NCBI RefSeq assembly: GCF_014651075.1
Contig: NZ_BMWE01000020.1
Location: 57,563 to 121,562, forward strand
DNA: 64,000 bases
Direction of reading: 5' to 3'
Source: Streptomyces djakartensis
GTDB lineage: Bacteria > Actinomycetota > Actinomycetes > Streptomycetales > Streptomycetaceae
Part shown: one piece after another, positions 8,628-16,787 of the stretch
How positions within the stretch are numbered: the first letter of the stretch is position 1
How the letters are laid out: each line of letters begins with the position of its first letter
The notes under the pieces: generated by a model
Seen by the model: only the letters and a program-made list of their open reading frames with translations
Database searches by the model: none
Told to the model about the DNA's origin: nothing
Made by a program: the position numbers and the translations under genes

Positions 8628-9626
8628 TCAGCTGTTGAACGCGGCGTCGAAGGACGCGGTGGGCGGTTCGAAGTCGAAGGCCTTCAGCCGGGTCAGCGCC
8701 TCGGGGGCGCCTTGGAGCCGGTCCATGCCGGCGTCCTCCCACTCGACCGAGACGGGACCCTGGTAGTCGATGGAGCGCAGCATCCGGAAGACGTCCTCCC
8801 AGGGGACGTCGCCGTGTCCCGCGGAGACGAAGTCCCAGCCGCGCCGCGGGTCGCCCCAGGGCAGGTGGGAGCCGAGCCGGCCGTTGCGTCCGTCGAGGCG
8901 CTTGCGGGCCTCCTTGCAGTCGACGTGGTAGATGCGGTCGCGGAAGTCCCACAGGAAGCCGACCGGGTCGAGGTCCTGCCAGACGAAGTGGCTCGGGTCG
9001 AAGTTGAGGCCGAAGGCGGGGCGCCGGCCGACGGCGTCGAGGGCCTTCTGGGTCGTCCAGTAGTCGTAGGCGATCTCGCTGGGGTGGACCTCGTGCGCGA
9101 ACCGCACGCCCTCGGCGTCGAAGACGTCGAGGATGGGGTTCCAGCGGTCGGCGAAGTCCTGGTAGCCGCGTTCGATCATCGCGTCGGGCGCGGGCGGGAA
9201 CATGGCGACCAGGTGCCAGATGGCGGAGCCGGTGAAGCCGATGACCGTGCCGACGCCGAAGGCGGCCGCGGCGCGGGCGGTGTCCTTCATGCGGTCCGCG
9301 GCCCGCTGCCGTACCCCTTCCGGGTCGCCGTCGCCCCACACCGCGTCCGGCAGGATCGCCTGGTGGCGTTCGTCGATGATGGCGTCGCAGACGGCCTGGC
9401 CGACCAGGTGGTTGGAGATGGCCCAGCACTTGAGGCCGTACTTGTCGAGGAGCTGGTGCCTCGACTCCACGTAGGTGGGATCACTCAGCGCCTTGTCGAC
9501 TTCGAAGTGGTCTCCCCAGCAGGCGAGTTCGAGGCCGTCGTAGCCGAAGTCGCGGGCCAGGCGGCAGACCTCCTCCAGGGGCAGGTCCGCCCACTGGCCG
9601 GTGAAGAGCGTGAAGGTGCGCGGCAT
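8628..9626 (-). CDS. sugar phosphate isomerase/epimerase (keto-sugar TIM barrel)
   Basis: Metal-dependent TIM-barrel protein of 332 residues (xylose-isomerase-like family). The ATG is that of MPRTFTLFTGQWADL; FGYDGLELACWGDHFE marks the first barrel strands. Candidate metal ligands are Glu in RFAHEVHPSE, Asp/His in GLNFDPSHFVWQ, His in IYHVDCKE and Glu in SVEWEDAGMD. The gene starts 15 nt before the Gfo/Idh/MocA dehydrogenase stop is reached on the upstream side, so the two are co-transcribed. Dehydrogenase plus TIM-barrel protein pairs act in inositol catabolism and in 3-keto-glycoside cleavage; with a ThuA/DUF1080 protein next door the latter is favoured (inference). Confidence 0.88.
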   Translation of the reverse strand: MPRTFTLFTGQWADLPLEEVCRLARDFGYDGLELACWGDHFEVDKALSDPTYVESRHQLLDKYGLKCWAISNHLVGQAVCDAIIDERHQAILPDAVWGDGDPEGVRQRAADRMKDTARAAAAFGVGTVIGFTGSAIWHLVAMFPPAPDAMIERGYQDFADRWNPILDVFDAEGVRFAHEVHPSEIAYDYWTTQKALDAVGRRPAFGLNFDPSHFVWQDLDPVGFLWDFRDRIYHVDCKEARKRLDGRNGRLGSHLPWGDPRRGWDFVSAGHGDVPWEDVFRMLRSIDYQGPVSVEWEDAGMDRLQGAPEALTRLKAFDFEPPTASFDAAFNS

Positions 9627-9640
9627 GGGAACGGGTCTCC

Positions 9641-10852
9641 TCAGACTGCGATCGGCGTGTAGACGGAGTTCTTCTCGGCGCTCTCCTCGACCGCGGCGAG
9701 CACGCGCTGCACCTGCAGCCCGTCGGCGAAGGAGGGTTCGGGGCGGCGGCCCTCGGCGATGGCGTGGACGAGGTCGCGGGCCTGGTGGATGAAGCTGTGC
9801 TCGTAGCCGAGGCCGTGGCCCGGAGGCCACCAGGCGTCCAGGTAGGGATGGTCGGGTTCGGTGACGAGGATCCGGCGGAAGCCGGCCTCCGCGCCGGGCT
9901 GGGTGCCGTCGTGGAAGGACAGCTCGTTGAGCCGCTCCAGGTCGAAGGCGAGGGAGCCGCGCTCCCCGTTGAGTTCGATGCGCAGGGCGTTCTTGCGGCC
10001 GGTGGCGTAGCGGGTGGCTTCGAAGGAGGCGAGGGCGCCGGAGGGGAAGCGGGCCGTGAAGAGGGCCGCGTCGTCCACGGTGACCTCGCCCGTGCCCGCG
10101 GCCGGGACGGCGGTCAGACCGCTGGTGGCGCCGGTGGGCAGGGGCCGTTCCCGTACGAAGGTCTCCGTCAGCGCGGAGACGCCCGACAGCCGCTCCCCCG
10201 TCAGGTACTGCGCCAGGTCGACGATGTGCGCGCCCAGGTCGCCCAGCGAGCCCGAGCCGGCCTGCTCCTTGCGCAGCCGCCAGGTCAGCGGGAACTCCGG
10301 GTCGACCAGCCAGTCCTGGAGGTACGTCACGCGTACGTGCCGGAGCCTGCCGAGACGGCCCTCGGCGACCATGCGCCGGGCCTGGGCGGCGGCCGGCACC
10401 CGGCGGTAGTTGAACCCGACCATCGCCAGCTGCCCGCGGGTGTACGCCTTCTCGGCCGCCAGCGCCATCGAGGTGGCCTCCGCGACGGTGTTGGCGAGGG
10501 GCTTCTCGCACAGCACGTGCTTGCCGGCGGCGAGGGCGGCGAGCGCGATCTCGGCGTGGCTGTCGCCGGGGGTGCAGATGTCGACCAGGTCGATGTCGTC
10601 CCGTTCCACCAGGGCCCGCCAGTCGGTCTCGACGGATGCCCAGCCGTGCCGGTCGGCCGCCGCCCGCGCGGCGGAGCGGTCCCGGCCGCAGATCACGGCC
10701 TGCACGGGGTTCAGCGGCAGGTCGAAGACACGGCCCGCGGTGCGCCAGCCCTGGGAGTGGGCGGCACCCATGAAGGCGTAGCCGACCATCCCCACACGCA
10801 AGGGCGGCTTACCTGCCACGGTCCCCTCTGGCTGCTGCTGCGGCTGTCCCAT
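9641..10852 (-). CDS. Gfo/Idh/MocA family NAD(P)-dependent sugar oxidoreductase
   Basis: Sugar or polyol dehydrogenase of 403 residues. A Rossmann fold opens with RVGMVGYAFMGAAHSQ (residues 19-34). The family catalytic motif EKPLANT with Lys117 follows, then the C-terminal alpha/beta substrate domain with GSLGDLGAHIVDLAQYL. The ATG has GAGGAGG upstream. It lies between the ABC importer's binding protein and the isomerase, all on one strand with short gaps. Such enzymes oxidise a sugar hydroxyl (often C3) using NAD; here it likely acts on the imported substrate (inference). Confidence 0.9.
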   Translation of the reverse strand: MGQPQQQPEGTVAGKPPLRVGMVGYAFMGAAHSQGWRTAGRVFDLPLNPVQAVICGRDRSAARAAADRHGWASVETDWRALVERDDIDLVDICTPGDSHAEIALAALAAGKHVLCEKPLANTVAEATSMALAAEKAYTRGQLAMVGFNYRRVPAAAQARRMVAEGRLGRLRHVRVTYLQDWLVDPEFPLTWRLRKEQAGSGSLGDLGAHIVDLAQYLTGERLSGVSALTETFVRERPLPTGATSGLTAVPAAGTGEVTVDDAALFTARFPSGALASFEATRYATGRKNALRIELNGERGSLAFDLERLNELSFHDGTQPGAEAGFRRILVTEPDHPYLDAWWPPGHGLGYEHSFIHQARDLVHAIAEGRRPEPSFADGLQVQRVLAAVEESAEKNSVYTPIAV

Positions 10853-10905
10853 ACGGGTGTCCTCCTCGTCCTGGTCGGGTGGCGCAGGTGGGGGTGCGGG
10901 CGCGG

Positions 10906-11952
10906 TCACTTGAAGCCGGTGGACATGTACTGGTCGACGTTGGTCTTGTCGACGACCGCCGAGTAGAGCGTGACCGACGACGGGATCTCGAACTCGGCCA
11001 TGCCGCCGATGCCCTTGCCCTGGCCGAGAGCGCGGGCGAGGTCGATCGCGGAGGCGGCCATGGTCGGCGGGTAGAGCACCGTCGCCTTCAGCACGCCGTC
11101 GTCCTGCTTGATGGCCTGGAAGGCGGAGAGCGCGCCGGCGCCGCCGACCATCAGGAAGCCGTCCCGCCCGGCCTGCTCGATGGCGCGCAGCGCGCCCACG
11201 CCCTGGTCGTCGTCGTGGTTCCACAGCGCGTCGAACTTCGACTGGGCCTGGAGCAACTGGGCCATCTTGGCCTGCCCGGACTCGACGGTGAACTCGGCGG
11301 CCTGCCGGGCGACCTTCTTGATGTTGGGGTAGTTCTTCAGGGCGTCGTCGAAGCCCTTGGTGCGCTGCTTGGTCAGTTCCAGGTTGTCCAGGCCGGCCAG
11401 TTCGATGACGCGGGCGCCCGGCTTCCCCTTGAGTTTCTCGCCGATGTAGTGGCCGGCGTTGAGGCCCATGCCGTAGTTGTCGCCGCCGATCCAGCAGCGG
11501 TACGCCTGAGGCGTGTTGAAGATGCGGTCGAGGTTGACGACGGGGATGCCGGCGCGCATCGCCTTCAGCCCGACCTGGGTGAGGGCCTTGCCGTCGGCGG
11601 GCAGCACGACCAGGACGTCGACCTTCTTGTTGATGAGGGTCTCGATCTGGCCGATCTGCTGGGCGGTGTCGTTGGAGCCCTCGGTGATCTCCAGGGTGAC
11701 GTCGGAGTACTTCTCGGCGCGGCTCTTGGCGTTGTCGTTGATGGCGTTGAGCCAGCCGTGGTCGGCCTGCGGGCCGGCGAAGCCGATGGTGACCTGCTTG
11801 CCGGGCTTGTCGTCGGCGGCCGGCTGCTCGTTGCCGGCCGGTTCGTCCTTGGAGTCGGACGGCTCGTTGCTCGTGCACCCCGTGAGGAGGGCACCGGCGG
11901 AGACGGCGGCGGCCCCGAAGAGCAGTCCTCTGCGGCTCGTGATCTCTGTCAT
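10906..11952 (-). CDS. sugar ABC transporter substrate-binding lipoprotein (RbsB-like, Tat signal)
   Basis: Periplasmic-binding-protein family 1 (ribose type) of 348 residues. The N-terminus carries a twin-arginine motif (TSRRGLLFG, residues 6-14) and a lipobox ALLTGC ending at Cys26, so it is a Tat-exported lipoprotein. The mature part has family segments VTIGFAGPQADHGWLNAINDNAK, VLPADGKAL and GIPVVNLDRIF. The ATG follows an AAAGGG ribosome site. It belongs with the adjacent permease and ATPase as the sugar-capturing component. The ligand is unknown; the family takes up monosaccharides or small polyols. Confidence 0.92.
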   Translation of the reverse strand: MTEITSRRGLLFGAAAVSAGALLTGCTSNEPSDSKDEPAGNEQPAADDKPGKQVTIGFAGPQADHGWLNAINDNAKSRAEKYSDVTLEITEGSNDTAQQIGQIETLINKKVDVLVVLPADGKALTQVGLKAMRAGIPVVNLDRIFNTPQAYRCWIGGDNYGMGLNAGHYIGEKLKGKPGARVIELAGLDNLELTKQRTKGFDDALKNYPNIKKVARQAAEFTVESGQAKMAQLLQAQSKFDALWNHDDDQGVGALRAIEQAGRDGFLMVGGAGALSAFQAIKQDDGVLKATVLYPPTMAASAIDLARALGQGKGIGGMAEFEIPSSVTLYSAVVDKTNVDQYMSTGFK

Positions 11953-11969
11953 GGCGGGGAACCCTTTCC

Positions 11970-12989
11970 TCAGGTCGTGCTCGCGGTACGGCGCTGGACC
12001 AGCACGGCGGCGACGATGATCGCTCCCTTGGCGATCTGCTGGACGTCGCTCTGCAGGTTGTTCAGGGCGAAGATGTTGGTGATCGTGGTGAAGATCAGGA
12101 CGCCGAGGACCGAGCCGGTGATGGTGCCCCGGCCACCGGTGAGCAGCGTGCCGCCGATGATCGCGGCGGCGATGGCGTCGAGTTCGTAGAGGTTGCCGTT
12201 GGTGTTCTGGCCGGAGCCGGACAGGACGATCAGCAGGAAGGCGGCGATGCCGCAGCACAGACCGGACAGCAGGTAGAGGTAGAGCCGCTGGCGGCGGACG
12301 TCGATGCCGGCGAGCCGGGCGGCCTCCGGGTTGCCGCCGACGGCGACCGTGCGGCGGCCGAACGTGGTGCGGTTGAGCACCAGCCAGCCGACGACCGTGA
12401 CCAGGGCGAAGACCAGCACCAGGGGCGGGACGCCGAGGACGTAGGCGTCGCGCTCGCCCAGGTCGAGCACTGACGGCACGGTGACGATCTGCGTCTTCCC
12501 GTCGGTGATCTGCAGGGCCAGGCCTCGGGCGGAGGCCAGCATGGCGAGGGTGGCGATGAACGGCACCATCGCCCCGTAGGCGATGAGCACGCCGTTGACC
12601 AGGCCGCAGCCGACTCCGACGACGACCGCCGTGAAGAGGATGCCGGCGAAGCCGTACTCCTGGGTGGCGACGGTGGTGGCCCACACCGAGGCGAGGGCGA
12701 CGATCGCGCCGACCGAGAGGTCGATGCCGCCGGAGACGATGACGAAGGTCATGCCGACGGTGACGACGCCGATGACGGACGCCTGGGTGAGGACGAGTTG
12801 CAGGTTGCGGGTGTCGAGGAACTCGTCGGGCTTGGTGATGCCGCCGATGACGACGAGCGCGGCGAGCACGCCGAGCAGGGACAGGGTGCGGACGTCGGCG
12901 CGGGCCAGCAGGCCGCGCCAGGCCGGGGGTTCAGCGGTGGGCACCGTGTCGGTGCTGCTGTCCCGCGGCGGGGAGACGGGCTGCGTCAT
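11970..12989 (-). CDS. sugar ABC transporter permease (RbsC-like)
   Basis: Integral membrane permease of 339 residues with 8-10 predicted hydrophobic segments. The family's conserved region is VIVSGGIDLSVGAIVALASV (about residues 100-119) and a later GRRTVAVGGNPEAARLAGI. It starts inside the ATPase stop (ATGA overlap), so the two are translationally coupled, and lies 17 nt upstream of the binding-protein gene. Single permease type, working as a homodimer in the ribose family. Confidence 0.93.
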   Translation of the reverse strand: MTQPVSPPRDSSTDTVPTAEPPAWRGLLARADVRTLSLLGVLAALVVIGGITKPDEFLDTRNLQLVLTQASVIGVVTVGMTFVIVSGGIDLSVGAIVALASVWATTVATQEYGFAGILFTAVVVGVGCGLVNGVLIAYGAMVPFIATLAMLASARGLALQITDGKTQIVTVPSVLDLGERDAYVLGVPPLVLVFALVTVVGWLVLNRTTFGRRTVAVGGNPEAARLAGIDVRRQRLYLYLLSGLCCGIAAFLLIVLSGSGQNTNGNLYELDAIAAAIIGGTLLTGGRGTITGSVLGVLIFTTITNIFALNNLQSDVQQIAKGAIIVAAVLVQRRTASTT

Positions 12990-14503
12990 GACGCCGGGCT
13001 TCCTTCCATGACCAGGTCGAGTACGCGGTGTTCGTCGAGTTCGCGCGCGGGTGCCGTGTGGACGACACGGCCTTCGCGCAGCACCAGGACGCGGTCGGCG
13101 AGGCCGAGCACCTCGGGCACCTCGCTGGAGACCAGCAGCACGGCGAGGCCCTCGTCGGCCAGCCGGCGGACGACCGCGTAGAGCTCGGCGCGGGCGCCGA
13201 CGTCGACGCCGCGGGTGGGTTCGTCGAGCAGCAGCACCTTGCAGCCGCGCAGCAGCCAGCGGGCGAGGACGGCCTTCTGCTGGTTGCCGCCGGACAGGGT
13301 GCGCACGGGCACCGACGGGTTGTCGGGGCGCAGCGACAGCTCGCGGGTCGCGGCCCGGGCGGCGCCCAGTTCGGCGCCCCGGTCGATCCAGCCGCCGCGC
13401 GAGAAGCGGGACATGGAGGAGACCGACACGTTGCGGGTGACGGACTCCAGCATCAGCAGGGCCTGCGCCTTGCGTTCCTCGGGGGCGAGCCCGAGCCCGG
13501 CCCGGACGGCGGCCCGGACGCTTCCCGGCCGCAACGGCTCGCCGTCGACCAGCACCTGACCGGACGTCGGCCTGCGGGCCCCGTAGACGGTCTCCAGGAT
13601 CTCGGAGCGGCCCGAGCCGACGAGTCCCGCGAGGCCGACGATCTCGCCCGGCCGCACGTCCAGGTCGAAAGGCTCGAACTCACCGGTCCGGGACAGCTGC
13701 CGGACCTTCAGGACGGGCTCCCCCGACGGCGGGGAGACGGGCCGGCCGGGGAAGACGTACTCGACGTTGCGGCCGGTCATCAGGGCGACGACCTCACGGG
13801 TCGGGGTCGACTTCGCGGGGAGTCCGTTCGCGACGGCCCGGCCGTCCTTCAGGACGGTCACCCGGTCGCCGATGCGGCGGATCTCCTCGAGACGGTGCGA
13901 GATGTAGACGACGGCGACTCCGGCGGCGGTGAGGTCACCGACGATGCGGAAGAGGTTGTCGACCTCGTCGGGGTCGAGGGCGGCGGACGGCTCGTCCATC
14001 ACGATGAGCCGCACGTCGTGGGAGAGCGCCCTGGCCATGGACACGATCTGCTGTTGTGCCGCCGACAACTCCCCGACGAGTCGGGCCGGGTCGATCTCCG
14101 CATGGCCGAGCCGCTCCAGCAGGGCGGCCGTCGACGCCTTGGCCGCCTTGCCCCGGACGACGAAGCCGGCGGCGGTCGGTTCGTGTCCCAGGTGGACGTT
14201 CTCGGCGACCGACAGGTGCTCCACCAGGTCGAGTTCCTGGTAGATGGTCGCGATGCCGAGACGCATGGCGGCGATCGGTGAACGGAGGGCGACCTCCTCG
14301 CCGCGCCAGCGGAGGCGGCCGGTGTCGGGCTGGTGGGCACCGGCCAGGACCTTGATCAGGGTCGACTTGCCTGCGCCGTTCTGGCCGAGGAGGCAGTGCA
14401 CCTCGCCGGCCTGGACATCGAGGTCGACGCCGTCGAGGGCCCGGACTCCGGGGAACGACTTGGTGATTTTGGACATGCTGAGCAGCGGTGATTCTGGTGC
14501 CAT
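12986..14503 (-). CDS. sugar ABC transporter ATP-binding protein, tandem ATPase domains (RbsA/MglA-like)
   Basis: Double-domain ATPase of 505 residues. Domain 1 has Walker A GQNGAGKST (residues 40-48), signature LSAAQQQ and Walker B LIVMDEPSAAL. Domain 2 has the degenerate GLVGSGRSE in place of Walker A, normal for this family, then LSGGNQQKAVLARWL and LLLDEPTRGVDVG. The ATG is preceded by AAGGGGACCTC. First gene after the ROK repressor, separated from it by 113 nt that hold a three-copy tandem repeat. It energises the ribose-type importer formed with the next two genes. Confidence 0.95.
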   Translation of the reverse strand: MAPESPLLSMSKITKSFPGVRALDGVDLDVQAGEVHCLLGQNGAGKSTLIKVLAGAHQPDTGRLRWRGEEVALRSPIAAMRLGIATIYQELDLVEHLSVAENVHLGHEPTAAGFVVRGKAAKASTAALLERLGHAEIDPARLVGELSAAQQQIVSMARALSHDVRLIVMDEPSAALDPDEVDNLFRIVGDLTAAGVAVVYISHRLEEIRRIGDRVTVLKDGRAVANGLPAKSTPTREVVALMTGRNVEYVFPGRPVSPPSGEPVLKVRQLSRTGEFEPFDLDVRPGEIVGLAGLVGSGRSEILETVYGARRPTSGQVLVDGEPLRPGSVRAAVRAGLGLAPEERKAQALLMLESVTRNVSVSSMSRFSRGGWIDRGAELGAARAATRELSLRPDNPSVPVRTLSGGNQQKAVLARWLLRGCKVLLLDEPTRGVDVGARAELYAVVRRLADEGLAVLLVSSEVPEVLGLADRVLVLREGRVVHTAPARELDEHRVLDLVMEGSPAS

Positions 14504-14570
14504 GAGGTCCCCTTGGCAGGCGTGCGGGCCGGTTCAGGGCAGGGCTCGGTACCGAAAGCGTGGTGCTGGC

Positions 14571-14618
14571 GTGCTGACGTGCGCTTGTGCTGACGTGCGC
14601 TTGTGCTGACGTGCGCTT
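14571..14618. repeat. three perfect tandem copies of a 16-bp repeat
   Basis: GTGCTGACGTGCGCTT occurs three times head to tail at 14571, 14587 and 14603, with no mismatch. The array lies between the ROK stop codon, which it overlaps by 2 nt, and the ATPase gene. It could be a slippage array or a set of binding sites affecting importer expression. Confidence 0.9.
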
Positions 14619-15807
14619 ACGCGGGTGAGAACAGGTGGTCGCTGATGAGCCGGGCCGCGCCGATGACGCCGGCGGCGGGTCCCAACTCACCCAGCACGAT
14701 GGGAAGGTTGCCGGTCGCCAGCGGCAGCGACTGGCGGTAGACCTGGGTGCGGATCGCGGCGAGCAGGGTGTGGCCGAGTCCGGTCACCCCGCCGCCGATC
14801 ACCACGAGGCCCGGGTTGAAGAAGCTGACCAGGCCGGCGATGACCTGGCCGGTGCGGTCGCCGCCCTCGCGGATCAGTTCGAGCGCGGTGGGGTCACCGG
14901 CGGCCGCCGCGGCGGCGACGTCGACGGCGCTGAGGTCGCCGCCCGTCTCCAGCCGCGAGGCCAGTTCGGCCGAAAGCCCCTGCTGAGCGGCCTCCATGGC
15001 GTCGCGGGCGAGGGCTGCCCCGCTGAAGTGGGCCTCCAGGCAGCCCCGGTTGCCGCAGGCACAGGGGCGGCCGTCGGGAACGGCCTGGATGTGCCCGATG
15101 TCACCGGCGCTGCCCGTCGTACCGCGGTAGACCTCGCCGCCGACGACGATGCCGCAGCCGATGCCGGTGCCGATCTTGACGCAGAGGAAGTCGGCGACGG
15201 TCCGGGCGACGCCCGCGTGCTGCTCGCCCATCGCCATGAGGTTCACGTCGTTGTCGACCATGACCGGGCAGCCGAGTTCCTGGCTGAGCGCCTCCCGCAC
15301 GGGGAAGCCGTCCCAGCCCGGCATGATCGGCGGCGCCACCGGGACGCCCTCGGGGAAGCGGACCGGGCCCGGGACGCCGATACCGGCGCCGTCGAACCCC
15401 TCCGCGAGTCCGGAGGACCTGAGCTTCGCGGCCATGGCCAGCACCTGCTCGAAGACCGCGACCGGGCCTTCCCGCACGTCCATGGGCTGGTTGAGGTGCC
15501 CGAGCGTCTCCAGCTCGGCGTTGGTGACGGCGACGTCGATGGAGGTCGCGCCGATGTCGACGCCGAGGAAGCGCAGTTCGGGGTTGAGCCGGATGTTGTG
15601 GCTGCGGCGCCCGCCGCGCGAGGCGGCGAGTCCGTCGGCCACGACCAACCGCGTCTGAAGCAGCCGGTCCACCTCCACGGCGAGCTTGGAACGCGAGAGG
15701 TCGACCTGGTCGCCCAGCTGGGCGCGGGAGTTGGGCCCGCCGTCGCGCAGCAGCTTCAGCAGTCGGGCCTGATGGGCGTTTCCGGGTCGTGCGGTCATAC
15801 GTCTCAC
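14617..15807 (-). CDS. ROK-family transcriptional repressor
   Basis: NagC/XylR-type ROK regulator of 396 residues. N-terminal winged helix at about 10-65 (RAQLGDQVDLSRSKLAVEVDRLL), then a sugar-kinase-like fold: GVDIGATSIDVAV (phosphate loop, 82-94), GIGVPGPV, and the zinc site of ROK proteins with His239, Cys249, Cys251 and Cys256 in CACGNRGCLEAHF. The GTG start has GGGGAGGGG in range; an ATG three codons later is possible. It heads the sugar importer operon and is itself preceded by a dyad (15932-15954) repeated before the secreted multidomain gene. It likely binds these sites and releases them when it binds the imported sugar (inference). Confidence 0.93.
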   Translation of the reverse strand: MRRMTARPGNAHQARLLKLLRDGGPNSRAQLGDQVDLSRSKLAVEVDRLLQTRLVVADGLAASRGGRRSHNIRLNPELRFLGVDIGATSIDVAVTNAELETLGHLNQPMDVREGPVAVFEQVLAMAAKLRSSGLAEGFDGAGIGVPGPVRFPEGVPVAPPIMPGWDGFPVREALSQELGCPVMVDNDVNLMAMGEQHAGVARTVADFLCVKIGTGIGCGIVVGGEVYRGTTGSAGDIGHIQAVPDGRPCACGNRGCLEAHFSGAALARDAMEAAQQGLSAELASRLETGGDLSAVDVAAAAAAGDPTALELIREGGDRTGQVIAGLVSFFNPGLVVIGGGVTGLGHTLLAAIRTQVYRQSLPLATGNLPIVLGELGPAAGVIGAARLISDHLFSPA

Positions 15808-15931
15808 GATCCCCTCCCCGCCTCATCGGCCTGTGCGCGCCGGCTTTCCGCCACATCGGTGGCCTGCTTTCGGAGGGAACGTAGCAGCGGCTGCCCAGGG
15901 TGGGAAGAAGTCGCGCGGGAATTGCCCCCGA

Positions 15932-15954
15932 CTTTCTCCACTCAGAGGACAAAG
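15932..15954. promoter_or_regulatory. candidate ROK-repressor operator, copy 2
   Basis: CTTTCTCCAC-TCAGAGGACAAAG, on the minus strand CTTT-GT-CC, 7 bp, GG-AG-AAAG. It lies 125 nt upstream of the ROK start codon in the gap behind the GntR gene and matches 19 of 23 bases with the element at 8530-8552. Suggests autoregulation of the repressor/importer operon. Confidence 0.6.
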
Positions 15955-16038
15955 ACGGGGGCGGCGGGCCGTGCGGGGCAGGCCCCGGTGGGCCGGAACG
16001 ACGCAGCCGCAGGCCGGTGCTGACGACCGGGTGAGGCG

Positions 16039-16716
16039 CTAGGAACGCGCCCGCGCGTGGTACGACCTGCGCGTGTGCTCCGTGTGCTCGCGCATCAGCC
16101 GGGTGGCCCGCTGTTCGTCGCGGTCGGCGATCGCGGCGATGAGTTCACGGTGTTCGGTCCAGGACTGGTGGCCGCGCCGGCGGGCCACCGGCGTGTAGTA
16201 CCAGCGGACGCGCCGGTCGACCTGGGCGGCGAGTTCCGCGAGGACGGCGTTGCCGGCCAGATCCATGATCTTCGCGTGGAAGCGGGCGTTCAGGGCGACG
16301 GCGCCGTCCACGTCGTCCGCCTCGACGGCCTGCTCGCCCTGCGCGCACAGCGATTCAAGGGCGGCGATCCCGGCGCTGTTCGCGTTCGCCGCCGCGAGCC
16401 GGGCCGCCTCGGCTTCCAGCAGCGTACGGACCGTAAGGAGCTGGTCGGCCTCCTCCTCCGTGGGCTCGTGGACGAACGCGCCCTGGGCGGGCCGCAGATC
16501 GACCCATCCCTCGGTGTTGAGCCGCTGCAGTGCCTCGCGCACCGGCTGCCGGGAGACTCCCAGGTGCCCGGCGAGTTCGCTTTCGACGAGGTGCCGGCCG
16601 GGCTGGAGGGCACGGGTGGTGATGAGTTCGAGCAGCGCCTCGTACACGCGGTCGCGCAGCGGGCCCGGGCGTTCCAGCTTGGGTACCGCCCCCTGGGGCA
16701 GGCCTGTCGACAGCAT
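16039..16716 (-). CDS. GntR-family regulator, FCD (FadR) subfamily
   Basis: Transcription factor of 225 residues. N-terminal winged helix at about 15-80 with the GntR signature ELAGHLGVSRQPVREALQRL. C-terminal all-helical FCD domain with metal-site His and Arg (ALNARFHAKIMDLAGN, WTEHRELIAAI). FCD regulators sense organic acids or sugar acids. The ATG has GAGGAGGGGG upstream. It is the last gene of a run behind the FabH-like gene, 71 nt away; whether it controls that gene, the MFS transporter or the sugar operon is open. Confidence 0.93.
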   Translation of the reverse strand: MLSTGLPQGAVPKLERPGPLRDRVYEALLELITTRALQPGRHLVESELAGHLGVSRQPVREALQRLNTEGWVDLRPAQGAFVHEPTEEEADQLLTVRTLLEAEAARLAAANANSAGIAALESLCAQGEQAVEADDVDGAVALNARFHAKIMDLAGNAVLAELAAQVDRRVRWYYTPVARRRGHQSWTEHRELIAAIADRDEQRATRLMREHTEHTRRSYHARARS

Positions 16717-16787
16717 CGCGGTCCCCCTCCTCGGCAGGGCCGTGCACAGCGCGGCGGAAGCTCACCGCGGAGTCAGTATCGATTGCC

